From: an uncultured Sutterella sp.
GTDB lineage: Bacteria > Pseudomonadota > Gammaproteobacteria > Burkholderiales > Burkholderiaceae_F
Reading direction: 5' to 3'
Length of the DNA: 64,000 nucleotides
Assembly (NCBI GenBank): GCA_900545275.1
Contig: UQYG01000005.1
Location: 62,001-126,000, forward strand
The position numbers were made by a program, and so were the translations under genes. Shown here piece after piece: positions 8,516 to 16,102 of this stretch (positions are counted from its first letter, which is position 1; the number at the start of each line of letters is the position of its first letter). The notes under the pieces were generated by a model. That model was not told the origin of the DNA. It ran no database searches and saw nothing but the letters and a program-made list of their open reading frames with translations.

Positions 8516-8845
8516 TCATTCCCCCTTCATTTTGATGTTGAACGTATGGCAGTCATTGCATTCGAAGCGGGGCTTCGCGTGCATGCTGTGGCAATTCGAG
8601 CAGTCAGGCTCCCCGCGGTGCGAGGCGTGGGGGTTGGGCGTCATCGCCTTGGTGCGTTCGGCGACCTTGGCGTAGCTTTCGTGGCAGGTGAGGCACGTTT
8701 CCTTGGCCGGAGCGGTCATCTTGTCGCCCTGGTGGCAGGTCGTGCAGGGAAGCGACGAGTGCGGTCCGTTGATCGTGACGGCGCCGGCGGCGCCGGCGAG
8801 ACCGATCGTGAGCATCGTCGCGAGCAGTGCGGATTTGAGATGCAT
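8516..8845 (-). CDS. Secreted tetraheme c-type cytochrome
   Basis: The 109-residue protein has a Sec signal peptide (residues 1-22) and four CxxCH heme motifs (CTTCH, CLTCH, CSNCH, CNDCH) in about 65 residues. Extra histidines (HSS, HASH, HAK) could serve as distal ligands. This matches the tetraheme cytochrome c3-like domain that in Shewanella flavocytochrome c is fused to the FAD domain. Here it is a separate gene immediately before the flavoprotein, so it most likely passes electrons from a membrane quinol dehydrogenase to that enzyme in the periplasm. The ATG at 8845 has GGGAG 7 bases upstream. Confidence 0.92.
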   Translation of the reverse strand: MHLKSALLATMLTIGLAGAAGAVTINGPHSSLPCTTCHQGDKMTAPAKETCLTCHESYAKVAERTKAMTPNPHASHRGEPDCSNCHSMHAKPRFECNDCHTFNIKMKGE

Positions 8846-8907
8846 GGTAAGTCTCCCGATGGATGAGTGGTCGACCGCCGCGGAGGGCGGCCGACGAGGG
8901 TAAGGGG

Positions 8908-9852
8908 TCAGTGTTCGCCCGCGGCGTTGAGGACGGCGACCATGTCTTCGAGATACATGCGGGCGCGGTCCAAAGGCGAGAGCGTAAGCGCGAGTTCGGC
9001 GTTGCAGGCCTCGATCGAAATGGGAAGACCGGGAAGGTGCTTCAGAAGCGTTTTCAGGTCCGCCGCACCCGTGCCGGGCGAGAGGCGGAAGTTGCGGGCC
9101 TGATAGAGGATGCCGTCCATGTCTTTCGGACGTTCGGCCGTGATGTCGCACATCTGGCAGTAATGGAGCGACCCTGCGGGAAGCGAGTCGATGTCTTCGA
9201 AGCGGTTGTCCGCACGGAAGAAGTGGATCGGATCGACGAGTACGCCTGCGTTCGGGCGGTTGACGCGCTTCATGGCGTCGCCCGCTTGCTTGACGGTCGC
9301 GATGTCGCACCAGGGCATGGGTTCGACGTTGAGGGTGAGACCGTAGGGATGGGCGATTTCGCAGAGTTCGGCGAAGTTGTCGCAGAAGCGGTTGTAGTCG
9401 GGATCGTTCCCGGCGACAAGCACCTGCGAGGCGCCGAGGCGGGCGCCGGTTTCAAAGAAGGGTTTCCAGTTGATCGCGCGCGTGTCGGGCTTGACGCGCA
9501 GAATTTCGATGTCGAGCACCTTGACGCCCGTGGCGCGCAGGTTTGCTTCGACTTCCCGGATCATCGGCGTGTCGCCGATCATGTCCCACTGCGTTTCCGT
9601 CGGCGTGGCGGGAACCAGGCGGATGCCGACGTGGCTGTAGCCCGCCTTGGCGGCACAGAGTACCTGGTTGGCGGGAGAGACGTCGAGCACCGTAAGCGCT
9701 GCCAGACTGATGGGGCGGGGGAGCTTGAGTGGCTCGAACTTGCGGTCTTCAAGCTTGACGGGCTGAACTTTGGCCTGGGCCGTGCGGGCGAGACCGGCAC
9801 CGGCGGCGAAGAGAGCGGAGGCCGTCAGAAAACGGCGGCGAGCGATGGTCAT
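8908..9852 (-). CDS. Tat-exported TIM-barrel protein, sugar isomerase/AP-endonuclease 2 fold
   Basis: The 314-residue protein starts with a twin-arginine signal (MTIARRRFLTASALFAAGAG). The rest looks like the xylose-isomerase-like TIM barrel (AP_endonuc_2). Candidate metal ligands occur in the usual order: Glu in LNVEPMPWCD, Asp/His in VLVDPIHFFRA, His in HYCQMCD and Glu in PISIEACNAE. Members of this fold act as sugar isomerases, epimerases, dehydratases or nucleases; a Tat-exported one in a respiratory operon is unusual. It is the first gene of a three-gene minus-strand unit with the tetraheme cytochrome and the flavoprotein. It may prepare or modify the electron acceptor in the periplasm; that is inference. 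ATG 9852 has AGGA upstream. Confidence 0.75.
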   Translation of the reverse strand: MTIARRRFLTASALFAAGAGLARTAQAKVQPVKLEDRKFEPLKLPRPISLAALTVLDVSPANQVLCAAKAGYSHVGIRLVPATPTETQWDMIGDTPMIREVEANLRATGVKVLDIEILRVKPDTRAINWKPFFETGARLGASQVLVAGNDPDYNRFCDNFAELCEIAHPYGLTLNVEPMPWCDIATVKQAGDAMKRVNRPNAGVLVDPIHFFRADNRFEDIDSLPAGSLHYCQMCDITAERPKDMDGILYQARNFRLSPGTGAADLKTLLKHLPGLPISIEACNAELALTLSPLDRARMYLEDMVAVLNAAGEH

Positions 9853-9902
9853 GGATGGGGTCCTTTTTGTTGGGATGGGAACCGTTTCCCGGTACGCCCT
9901 TA

Positions 9903-9946
9903 ATCCTAGAGACCCCTCCGTCTTTCCAATACCTCCCGCGGGAGGT
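9903..9946 (-). promoter_or_regulatory. Candidate promoter and 16-bp palindromic operator of the isomerase-cytochrome-flavoprotein operon
   Basis: On the minus strand TTGGAA (9924-9929) and TAGGAT (9903-9908) lie 15 bases apart, 50-75 bases before the first gene. Immediately upstream of the -35 is the perfect palindrome ACCTCCCGCGGGAGGT (9931-9946). The palindrome is seen directly; the operator role is inferred. Confidence 0.45.
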
Positions 9947-9980
9947 GTCCGCGAGCGGTTTACCAAAAAGCGCCGTAAAG

Positions 9981-10000
9981 CCCCGTCGTTCAGGGCGGGG
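9981..10000 (+). repeat. IS605 left-end subterminal hairpin
   Basis: Seven-base-pair stem with one G-U pair and loop GTTCAG; the core is shared with the right-end hairpin at 11736-11757. Such hairpins are recognised by the HUH transposase. Confidence 0.75.
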
Positions 10001-10021
10001 ACATAAGGCGCCCCTTCGAAT

Positions 10022-10429
10022 TCATTTCGACGGTGTGTTCTGTTGCCGGATGTATTGCTTGATCTTTTCCAAAGGAGCTCCCCCGCAACTGGCGGCAAAG
10101 TAGGACGGCGACCATAGTTGTCCCTTGTGGTACGCCTTCTCCAATTCGGGGAATCGCTTTCTGAGCATTCGGCTCGTGACGCCCTTGAGGCTGTTCACAA
10201 GCGACGAGACCGACACCTTCGGCGGATAGCTCACCAGAAGATGAACGTGATCGCGTTCGCCGTCCAATTCCCGAAGCTCCGCGCCGAAGTCCCGGCAGAC
10301 TTTTCCCGCCGTCTTCCTCATCAGTTCCAGATGCGGCGCCGTAAAGATCGACTTTCGGTACTTCGTCACAAAGACCAAATGCACATTAAGTTCGAAAATG
10401 CAATGTCTTCCAGTGCGAATGCTTTCCAT
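10022..10429 (-). CDS. tnpA: TnpA, IS200/IS605 Y1 HUH transposase
   Basis: The 135-residue single-domain Y1 transposase moves single-stranded DNA by transesterification. The metal-binding HUH pair is His61/His63 in DHVHLLV, and the nucleophile is Tyr126 in IKQYIRQQ; both are intact. The length matches the family (about 130-155). It is divergent from tnpB with only 32 bases between them. The gene reads full length, so the element is probably capable of transposition. Overlap with the left-end recognition hairpin begins just downstream of its stop. Confidence 0.95.
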   Translation of the reverse strand: MESIRTGRHCIFELNVHLVFVTKYRKSIFTAPHLELMRKTAGKVCRDFGAELRELDGERDHVHLLVSYPPKVSVSSLVNSLKGVTSRMLRKRFPELEKAYHKGQLWSPSYFAASCGGAPLEKIKQYIRQQNTPSK

Positions 10430-10461
10430 AATTTTGTAAGACCAAGTGGTATAACAACCAC

Positions 10462-11757
10462 ATGATCCTACGAAAAGCCTTTCAATTCAAGCTCAAGCCC
10501 GACGGCGCGGCACACCGCAAACTTTCCCGGTTCTGCGGCTGTGCCCGTTTCGTGTACAACAAGGGGTTGGCTTGGAACAACGAACGGCGTTCGTCGGATC
10601 CGAACTTCAAAATCTCATACGAGAAACTTTGCGAACTTCTTCCGGAATGGAAGGCTGCCGAGGAAACGAAGTGGCTCGCCGAGTGCCACAGTCAGGTCCT
10701 GCAGCAAAGTCTCAAGGATCTGATGCGTGCTTTCACGAACTTCTTCGAAGGACGCGCGGACTTTCCGAAGTTTCACAAAAAGTTTCGCAACGAAGATTCC
10801 ATCCGCTATCCGCAGGGTTTCAAAGTGGACGAGGCCCGCAGACAGATCTTCCTGCCGTGCGTCGGCTGGGTGAAGTACCGCCGCAGCCGTTTCATCGAAG
10901 GAAAGCCCAAGAACGTCACCGTCAGCCGCAAGGTTGACGGATGGTACGTCTCCGTTCAGACGGAGCGCGAAGTGCCGGATCCGGTCCACCCGAAGGCGGG
11001 CGACGAAGCCGGCATCGACATGGGCGTCGTGCGTCTCTACACCTGCTCGGACGGCACGTTCGAACAGGGAGTCCGTTGTCTTCGCGACAAGTCGGAGAAG
11101 CTTGCCAAGGAACAGCGTCGCCTCAAGCGGATGGTCAGGTTTTCCAAGAATTGGATCAAGCAGCAACAGCGGATTGCCCGTCTCCACAAGAGCGTTGCCG
11201 ACAGTCGTCGAGATCTGCTTCAGAAAGCCGCGAACAGGCTCTGCCAAAACCACGCAGTGCTCTATCGCGAAGATCTGAAGATCAGGAACATGACCGCTTC
11301 GGCTAAAGGTACCATTGAGGAGCCCGGCAAAAACGTGAAACAGAAGAGCGGGCTCAACCGTGCGATTCTGGATCAGGGTTGGGGAATGTTCTTTTCCCTC
11401 CTGGACGCCAAAATGACCGAACTCGGCGGCCTGGTGTTCGCGGTTCCTCCGCAGAACACGAGTCGGACCTGTCCCGTCTGCGGGTGCGTGTCAAAGGACA
11501 ACCGCAAGACGCAGGTGAAGTTTCGATGTACGTCCTGCGGGTACGAGGGCAATGCCGACGCCGTTGCTGCGGTGAACATTCTCGGGCGCGGGCAGCGCCT
11601 CAGAGCCTGTGGGGAGCTCGTTCCCGTGAACGTAGCTCAAGTGAGTCGACCTTCCCACAAGAGAAGCGTCGTCCAGCAGCAGGAACCCGTCGAAGTGACC
11701 GTTGACGGCCCCGCCGTCAACGGCTCAGTAGGGAATCACCGTCCTTCAGGGCGGTGA
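10462..11757 (+). CDS. tnpB: TnpB, RNA-guided nuclease of an IS605-type element
   Basis: TnpB proteins are transposon-encoded, RNA-guided DNA nucleases, ancestors of Cas12. The 431-residue protein has the N-terminal HTH/WED-like part (AFQFKLKPDG), a split RuvC domain with Asp186 (GIDMGV), Glu270 (YREDLKI) and Asp366 (GNADAVAAVN), and a four-cysteine zinc finger (C337/C340, C356/C359). All catalytic residues are present. About 60 residues follow the RuvC III motif, and the frame runs through the right-end hairpin, so the 3' part of the coding sequence overlaps the region expected to make the guide (omega) RNA. The guide would begin just past the element, in the neighbouring reductase gene. Confidence 0.93.
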   Translation: MILRKAFQFKLKPDGAAHRKLSRFCGCARFVYNKGLAWNNERRSSDPNFKISYEKLCELLPEWKAAEETKWLAECHSQVLQQSLKDLMRAFTNFFEGRADFPKFHKKFRNEDSIRYPQGFKVDEARRQIFLPCVGWVKYRRSRFIEGKPKNVTVSRKVDGWYVSVQTEREVPDPVHPKAGDEAGIDMGVVRLYTCSDGTFEQGVRCLRDKSEKLAKEQRRLKRMVRFSKNWIKQQQRIARLHKSVADSRRDLLQKAANRLCQNHAVLYREDLKIRNMTASAKGTIEEPGKNVKQKSGLNRAILDQGWGMFFSLLDAKMTELGGLVFAVPPQNTSRTCPVCGCVSKDNRKTQVKFRCTSCGYEGNADAVAAVNILGRGQRLRACGELVPVNVAQVSRPSHKRSVVQQQEPVEVTVDGPAVNGSVGNHRPSGR

Positions 11758-11765
11758 GGATGTCA
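11736..11765 (+). repeat. IS605 right-end hairpin and end
   Basis: TCACCGTC (11736-11743) pairs with GGCGGTGA (11750-11757), followed by GGATGTCA. It contains the tnpB stop (TGA 11755-11757) and, on the other strand, the stop codon of the adjacent flavoprotein gene (TCA at 11763-11765). Confidence 0.75.
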
Positions 11766-13193
11766 AAAGGCCCGGTCGGCCGCTTCCTCGCCCGCGATGC
11801 GCCCGAAGACGAAGCAGTCGATGAGACTGTTGCCGCCGAGACGGTCCCGACCGTGAATGCCGCCCGTTGTTTCGCCCGCGGCAAAGAGGCCGGGTATCGG
11901 AGTTCCGGAGCGGTCGAGAACGCGCGCGTGCGCGTCGATGGCGAGACCTCCGCAGGTGAAGTGAACGGCGAAGTGCTCTTCGCCGAAGTAGTAGGGAGGC
12001 GTGTCGATGCGCTGCGTGAAGACGGTGCGCCCGAATAGGTCGTCCCGGTTTCTGTCGACTGATTCGTTGTAGCGGCGAAGGGTCTCGCGAAGCTTTTCTC
12101 CGGGAATTTCCATGGCCTGCGCAATTTCTTCGAGAGTTGCCGCCTCCCGCACGGCGCCCTTGGCAAGTTTGGGGCCGAAGGTCGCGTTTTTCTTCGACTT
12201 CGAGTCGGTGATGACCCAGAACCGCGAGTCGGGCTGCTTGAGGATCGCTTCGTAGAGCGCGCCGAAGCGCTCTTCTTCGTTGACGAAGCGTTCACCTCGG
12301 GCGTTGACCCACACTTCCGCCCCCGCGTAGTCGGTGACGCGTCCGCCGATGAAGGGAATGAGCTGAATGTGTCCCATCCCGACCGTCTTCGCCCCGATTT
12401 TTTCCGCCATGCCGATGCCGTCGCCCGTTGCGCCGTCGAGCGTCTGTCCTTCCGGGTTGGCGGTCGTTCTGAGGCCCTCGTGAAGGCGGGGGTCGAAGCG
12501 GCGCCGCATCACCGGGTTCGCCGTGAAGCCTCCGGTCGCGAGAACGACCGAGGCGGCTTGAAATCGAAGAGGTTCGCCCCGGGGGCCGCGGGCGAGAACG
12601 CCCGTGACGCATCCGTCTTCGGTGAGGAGCGCTTCGGCTCGGGTGCGGTAGTGAATCTCGATGCCGAGACGCTTCGCCGCGGAGAGGAGTGTCTGCACGT
12701 AATCGAAGCCCGCCCGAACGGAACCCGTCGAGATGTTGCGCACAGCCGTAGACGAAACCGCCCGGAAGGGTTCAAGATTCCAGCGCACGCCGAGCTGTAC
12801 GAGCCAGACGACGGCGTCGTAACTTTTTTGTGCGAGAAGCCGTACGAGTTCTGGGTCGGATTCGGGACCGCCTGCTTCGAGCGTGTCCCGCACGAAGCGT
12901 TCGATGTTCTCGTCGCGACGTCCTGTTTCCGGATCGGGAAAGGCGACCGAAACGGATCCCGTCGAGAGAATGGAGTGACCGCCCAACAGCGGAGCCTTTT
13001 CAAGGAGCACGACTCGCCGCGCACCATACTGAAGGGCGGAAACCGCGGCGGAAAGTCCCGCCGCCCCCGAGCCCACGATCACGACGTCGGCGGAGAGTTC
13101 CCGAGCGTCCCCCGGGCTCTCTTGGGCGTGCAGAGCGATAGGCGCCGCGACACCGAGGAAGAGAGCGGAATTAAGGAAGCGTCGTCTTTGCAT
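11763..13193 (-). CDS. Secreted FAD-dependent reductase, fumarate-reductase-like, in a two-component operon
   Basis: This 476-residue flavoprotein has a short Arg-rich signal (MQRRRFLNSALFLG, possibly Tat) and a GSGAAGLSAAVSA FAD motif. Compared with flavocytochrome c it keeps the His of HHTMGG (VHFTCGG) and the Arg of HGANRLGGN (HGRDRLGGN). The HPT histidine, however, is replaced by Ile (IQLIPF), and the catalytic-Arg segment reads NEEERFG. It is probably a periplasmic reductase of an unsaturated acid other than fumarate. Its start overlaps the response-regulator gene by 23 bases, so it belongs to the sensor-regulator operon. Its TGA stop lies in the right end of the IS605 element, so the C-terminus (EEAADRAF) may be altered relative to the ancestral gene. 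Confidence 0.85.
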   Translation of the reverse strand: MQRRRFLNSALFLGVAAPIALHAQESPGDARELSADVVIVGSGAAGLSAAVSALQYGARRVVLLEKAPLLGGHSILSTGSVSVAFPDPETGRRDENIERFVRDTLEAGGPESDPELVRLLAQKSYDAVVWLVQLGVRWNLEPFRAVSSTAVRNISTGSVRAGFDYVQTLLSAAKRLGIEIHYRTRAEALLTEDGCVTGVLARGPRGEPLRFQAASVVLATGGFTANPVMRRRFDPRLHEGLRTTANPEGQTLDGATGDGIGMAEKIGAKTVGMGHIQLIPFIGGRVTDYAGAEVWVNARGERFVNEEERFGALYEAILKQPDSRFWVITDSKSKKNATFGPKLAKGAVREAATLEEIAQAMEIPGEKLRETLRRYNESVDRNRDDLFGRTVFTQRIDTPPYYFGEEHFAVHFTCGGLAIDAHARVLDRSGTPIPGLFAAGETTGGIHGRDRLGGNSLIDCFVFGRIAGEEAADRAF

Positions 13194-13800
13194 CGGCGTA
13201 CCCCGATTCGAATGCGAGGCGCGTGAGTTCGGCGGGCGAATGGACGCCGAGCTTCGCGAAGGCGTTTGCCCGGTGCATCTTGATCGTGCTCACTTCGAGT
13301 CCCAAGTCCCGGGCGATCACTTTGTTGGCTTTTCCCTCGAGAACGGCGTGCACCACGTCTTTTTCGCGGGGCGTGAGCGTCTCGAAGCGGTTGCGGCGCT
13401 CCGACTCTTCTCGCTCGCGCACGTGTTCGTCGACGGATGCGGCCACGGCGCGGGAGACCTTCTGCACGAATACCATCGGATCGACGGGTTTTTCGAGAAA
13501 ATCGACGGCGCCGCGGTGCAGCGCATGTACGGCCGTTGCGATGGTGCCGTGGGCGGACAAAAAGAGGATCGGCAGTTTGGAGCCGCGGCGCACGAGTTCT
13601 TCCTGCACGTCGAGTCCCGTGAGCCCGGGCATGCGCACGTCGAGTACGATGCAGCCCGGGCCCTCGAGCGCGTCGTGCTCGAGAAAGTCTCGGCCCTCGG
13701 TGTAGCGCACCACGTCCCAGCCCATCGTTTCAAGGAGCATGGCAAAGGATTCGCCGAGCGCGGGATCGTCGTCAACAATGCGGATGAGAGGTCGGGTCAT
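13171..13800 (-). CDS. Response regulator, FixJ/TtrR-like, LuxR-type HTH
   Basis: The 209-residue regulator has a receiver domain with the acidic pocket (VDDDPAL), phosphoacceptor Asp in VLDVRMPG, switch Ser in LSAHG and Lys in EKPVD. An LuxR/FixJ-type DNA-binding domain follows (LTPREKDVVHAVLEGKANKVIARDLGLE at about residues 140-167). It is the cognate partner of the kinase gene immediately upstream and probably activates the downstream flavoprotein gene. I use ATG 13800; a TTG at 13815 would overlap the kinase stop but is a weaker choice. The TtrSR likeness rests on gene order and kinase architecture. Confidence 0.88.
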   Translation of the reverse strand: MTRPLIRIVDDDPALGESFAMLLETMGWDVVRYTEGRDFLEHDALEGPGCIVLDVRMPGLTGLDVQEELVRRGSKLPILFLSAHGTIATAVHALHRGAVDFLEKPVDPMVFVQKVSRAVAASVDEHVREREESERRNRFETLTPREKDVVHAVLEGKANKVIARDLGLEVSTIKMHRANAFAKLGVHSPAELTRLAFESGYADAKTTLP

Positions 13801-13811
13801 GGTCGTTTGTT

Positions 13812-15590
13812 TCAAGCGGGTTTGTCGGTGGGGTCGTTCGGGTTGAGCGTGTCAAAGCGCACCGTGACGGCGAGGCCCCTTTCGGGGAGACGTTCGATCG
13901 AGAGCGTCGCGCCGTGTTCGTCGACGATGTTGCGCACGATCGCGAGTCCGAGTCCGAGTCCTCCCTCCTTGACGCTCTCGCTCACCTTGAGAAGTTTGGC
14001 AAAGATTCCGTCGGAAAGGGGAGGGCCGTCGTCCGTCACGCTGAGGACGGCGCCGAACTCGCCGCTGCGCGCAAGCTTCACCGTCACGGTGCCGCCCTCT
14101 GCCGCGTCGAGCGCCTGCACGGCGTTCTTGACGAGATTGAGCACGAGGAGTTCGAGTTCGAGCGGGTCTCCCGCGACGAAGACGTTCGGTACGAGTTCTC
14201 GGCGTACGGTCGTTTGCGAACCGGGTTTGAGGTGAGAAAGCGCCTCGTCGATCGTTAGGGCGAGGTCGACGGGTTCGGGCGTGCGGCGTTTCCGCTTCGC
14301 ATAGCCGCGGACGCGGTCGACGATTTCGGCCATGCGGCGCGCTTCATTCTGAGCCCCTTCCATGGCGCGTTGGGCGACGGAATCATCCTTGATCGATTCG
14401 CCGCATCGCATGCGAAGGACCGCCAGGAAGTTGAGGACGGCGCCCATGGGCTGCTTGAGTTCGTGCGCGATCATGGCGCAGAGCTGACTGATCGCCCCCA
14501 TGCGCTCGAGCGAGGCGAGCCGCTCGCGCGCGGCCTCTTCCTTGCGGGCGAGGAGTTCCTTTTCGCGAAGCGCCATTGTCAGTGCGGCCGTGCGTTGTTC
14601 GACAAGCCGCTTGAGACGGTATTCGTTGGCGATGAGAAGAAGAACGAGCAAAAGGGCGAGGACCGCGTAGCGTCCATAGCGCCTCCAGAGTCCTGAAAGC
14701 GACGTGTCGTCCAAAACGGCCCAGGGACCGAGATGAAGTTCCTGATAGAGGTTGGAAACGCTGCGCAGATCGCTCGTCGCCACCCATTCGTAGCGGTCGG
14801 AGCGTCCGCTTTCGAGCAGGGCCGTGAGGAAATCCCGGGTGAGTTCGTTGGGTGTCCACTGAAAAATCCCCGCCGTGATGTCGGGATAGAGGGCGCTCGA
14901 GCGAGAGCAGGCGAGCTCGCCGTCGGGCGGAAGGCCGATCACGCGCAGGAGTCCGGGCTCGACGAGTCCTTCTTCCTGGGTGCGCTCCAGCAAGCAGGCG
15001 GGAAGTATCGACACGTCGGCGTCGCCTGCGAGCACGGCCGAGAGGACGTCGGGGACGGAAAAGGTGAGAAAGTTCACGCTTGAGAAGAACTTTTCGTCGG
15101 AAAAGCCCTTTTCGCGCAGCATGAGTCGCACGGCCGGGTAGCCGTCTACGGAGTGGGGGAGGGTTGCGGCCGCCTTCTTGCCGCGCAGGTCTTGGAGGGT
15201 CCGCAGGTCCGTGCGGTCGCTTCGCACGACGAGCGCCGCACCGATCGACGCGATGGCCGAGGCCGCTCGGTCGGTCTTGCGAGTCGCGACGGGATGCGCT
15301 CCGACCTCGTTGAGGACGTTCAGAAAACACCAGGCCGAGCATATGAGAAGATCGGGACGCTCGCGTTCAATCTCGTGCAGAAGATCGTGCTCCGCAATCT
15401 GCACGACGTGCACGACGTCGTCGGGGCGCAGCTTCTCCATCGCCGACACCACGGGGGTGACGGTGGTTGCGGCAAAACCCGGCTCCGTCGTCGTGACGAC
15501 GCCGAGCCGAATGACGGCGGCCGAGCCCGGCGCGGCCGAGACGAGTGCACCGAGACAGAGGGCGAGTGCGGTGGAACGGAGCGGAAACAT
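13812..15590 (-). CDS. Sensor histidine kinase with periplasmic phosphonate-binding-like domain (TtrS-like)
   Basis: The 592-residue membrane kinase has a signal peptide (1-24) and a periplasmic PhnD/phosphonate-binding-like sensor domain (about 26-300, with DLLICSAWCFLNVL and a LRGKKAAATLPHSVDGYP segment). One membrane helix follows at about 310-327, then a coiled-coil linker, the phosphoacceptor His in MIAHELKQP, and an ATPase domain with N box (NLVKNAVQAL) and G boxes (DDGPPLSD, GGLGLGLAI). This is the layout of TtrS, the tetrathionate sensor, but the effector in this case is unknown. It is the first gene of the kinase-regulator-flavoprotein operon, so it probably senses the reductase substrate outside the cell. 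Confidence 0.88.
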   Translation of the reverse strand: MFPLRSTALALCLGALVSAAPGSAAVIRLGVVTTTEPGFAATTVTPVVSAMEKLRPDDVVHVVQIAEHDLLHEIERERPDLLICSAWCFLNVLNEVGAHPVATRKTDRAASAIASIGAALVVRSDRTDLRTLQDLRGKKAAATLPHSVDGYPAVRLMLREKGFSDEKFFSSVNFLTFSVPDVLSAVLAGDADVSILPACLLERTQEEGLVEPGLLRVIGLPPDGELACSRSSALYPDITAGIFQWTPNELTRDFLTALLESGRSDRYEWVATSDLRSVSNLYQELHLGPWAVLDDTSLSGLWRRYGRYAVLALLLVLLLIANEYRLKRLVEQRTAALTMALREKELLARKEEAARERLASLERMGAISQLCAMIAHELKQPMGAVLNFLAVLRMRCGESIKDDSVAQRAMEGAQNEARRMAEIVDRVRGYAKRKRRTPEPVDLALTIDEALSHLKPGSQTTVRRELVPNVFVAGDPLELELLVLNLVKNAVQALDAAEGGTVTVKLARSGEFGAVLSVTDDGPPLSDGIFAKLLKVSESVKEGGLGLGLAIVRNIVDEHGATLSIERLPERGLAVTVRFDTLNPNDPTDKPA

Positions 15591-15663
15591 GATTCGGAAA
15601 ACCTGGCGTTCGAATCATTCTATCCGCAGAAGGGAGGCGGGAGGACGGCGGGAAAACACGGGC

Positions 15664-15703
15664 AAAAAAAAATGACGCCCTTGCGGAGCGTCAATTTTTT
15701 TTT
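15664..15703. terminator. Bidirectional terminator downstream of tRNA-Leu
   Basis: TGACGC (15673-15678) pairs with GCGTCA (15688-15693), flanked by nine A residues on one side and nine T residues on the other. It ends the minus-strand tRNA-Leu transcript. Confidence 0.85.
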
Positions 15704-15728
15704 CGCCTTGCGGCACTCTACGAAAGTT

Positions 15729-15815
15729 TGGTGCCCGGAAGAGGACTCGAACCTCCACGCCCGTGAAGGCGCCAGCACCTGAAGCTGGTGCGTCTACCAA
15801 TTTCGCCATCCGGGC
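15729..15815 (-). tRNA. tRNA-Leu (CAG anticodon)
   Basis: The minus strand folds as an 87-base class II tRNA. The acceptor stem is GCCCGGA/TCCGGGC, the anticodon stem-loop CCAGC-TTCAGGT-GCTGG carries anticodon CAG, and there is a long variable arm. The TTCGAGTC T-loop is present and CCA is encoded at 15729-15731. Confidence 0.97.
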
Positions 15816-16102
15816 TTCCGTAGAGGAGATGAATTTTGCCTGAAGTCGGAGTATTTGTCAAGGGGGAGCCTGAAAAAAGTCCGAAAAATGTTGTTCGGCC
15901 CACAGCGGGAGGGCGTCGGACGGACGCGGAAACGGTCGGAAAAAAGTTTCCGCGGCACACAGAGACAGCGCGTCGTCTTTTTGTTCTTATGCGACGCAAC
16001 GCGTCGCGCGGATCCGTTATGCTTTCCACCGACAACGTAGCATTGTCGCGGCACGGGTTTTTAAACGACTCGTCCTTCTTCCAACCTACACTTTTGACAA
16101 TC

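Larger units (their letters stand above)
9964..11765 (+). mobile_element. Complete IS200/IS605-family element with tnpA and tnpB
   Basis: The element has divergent tnpA (minus) and tnpB (plus) and subterminal imperfect hairpins at both ends: left CCCCGTC-GTTCAG-GGCGGGG (9981-10000), right TCACCGTC-CTTCAG-GGCGGTGA (11736-11757). These share the core GTCnTTCAGGGCGG. The right end closes with GGATGTCA, typical of IS605-group ends. A TTTAC at 9959-9963 is a plausible target/cleavage tetra- or pentanucleotide. Exact borders are uncertain by a few bases because A-runs occur on both sides. No inverted terminal repeats or target duplications are expected for this family, and none are seen. Confidence 0.85.

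Noticed and set aside
8908..10098. Longer version of the TIM-barrel gene starting at 10098
   Set aside because: The upstream part crosses the IS605 left end and tnpA; the Tat signal at 9852 with a ribosome site is the natural start.
15836..16102. Upstream extension of rnr by 89 codons
   Set aside because: No similarity to RNase R, it starts right beside the tRNA-Leu gene, and MAKKKN at 16103 is the expected N-terminus.
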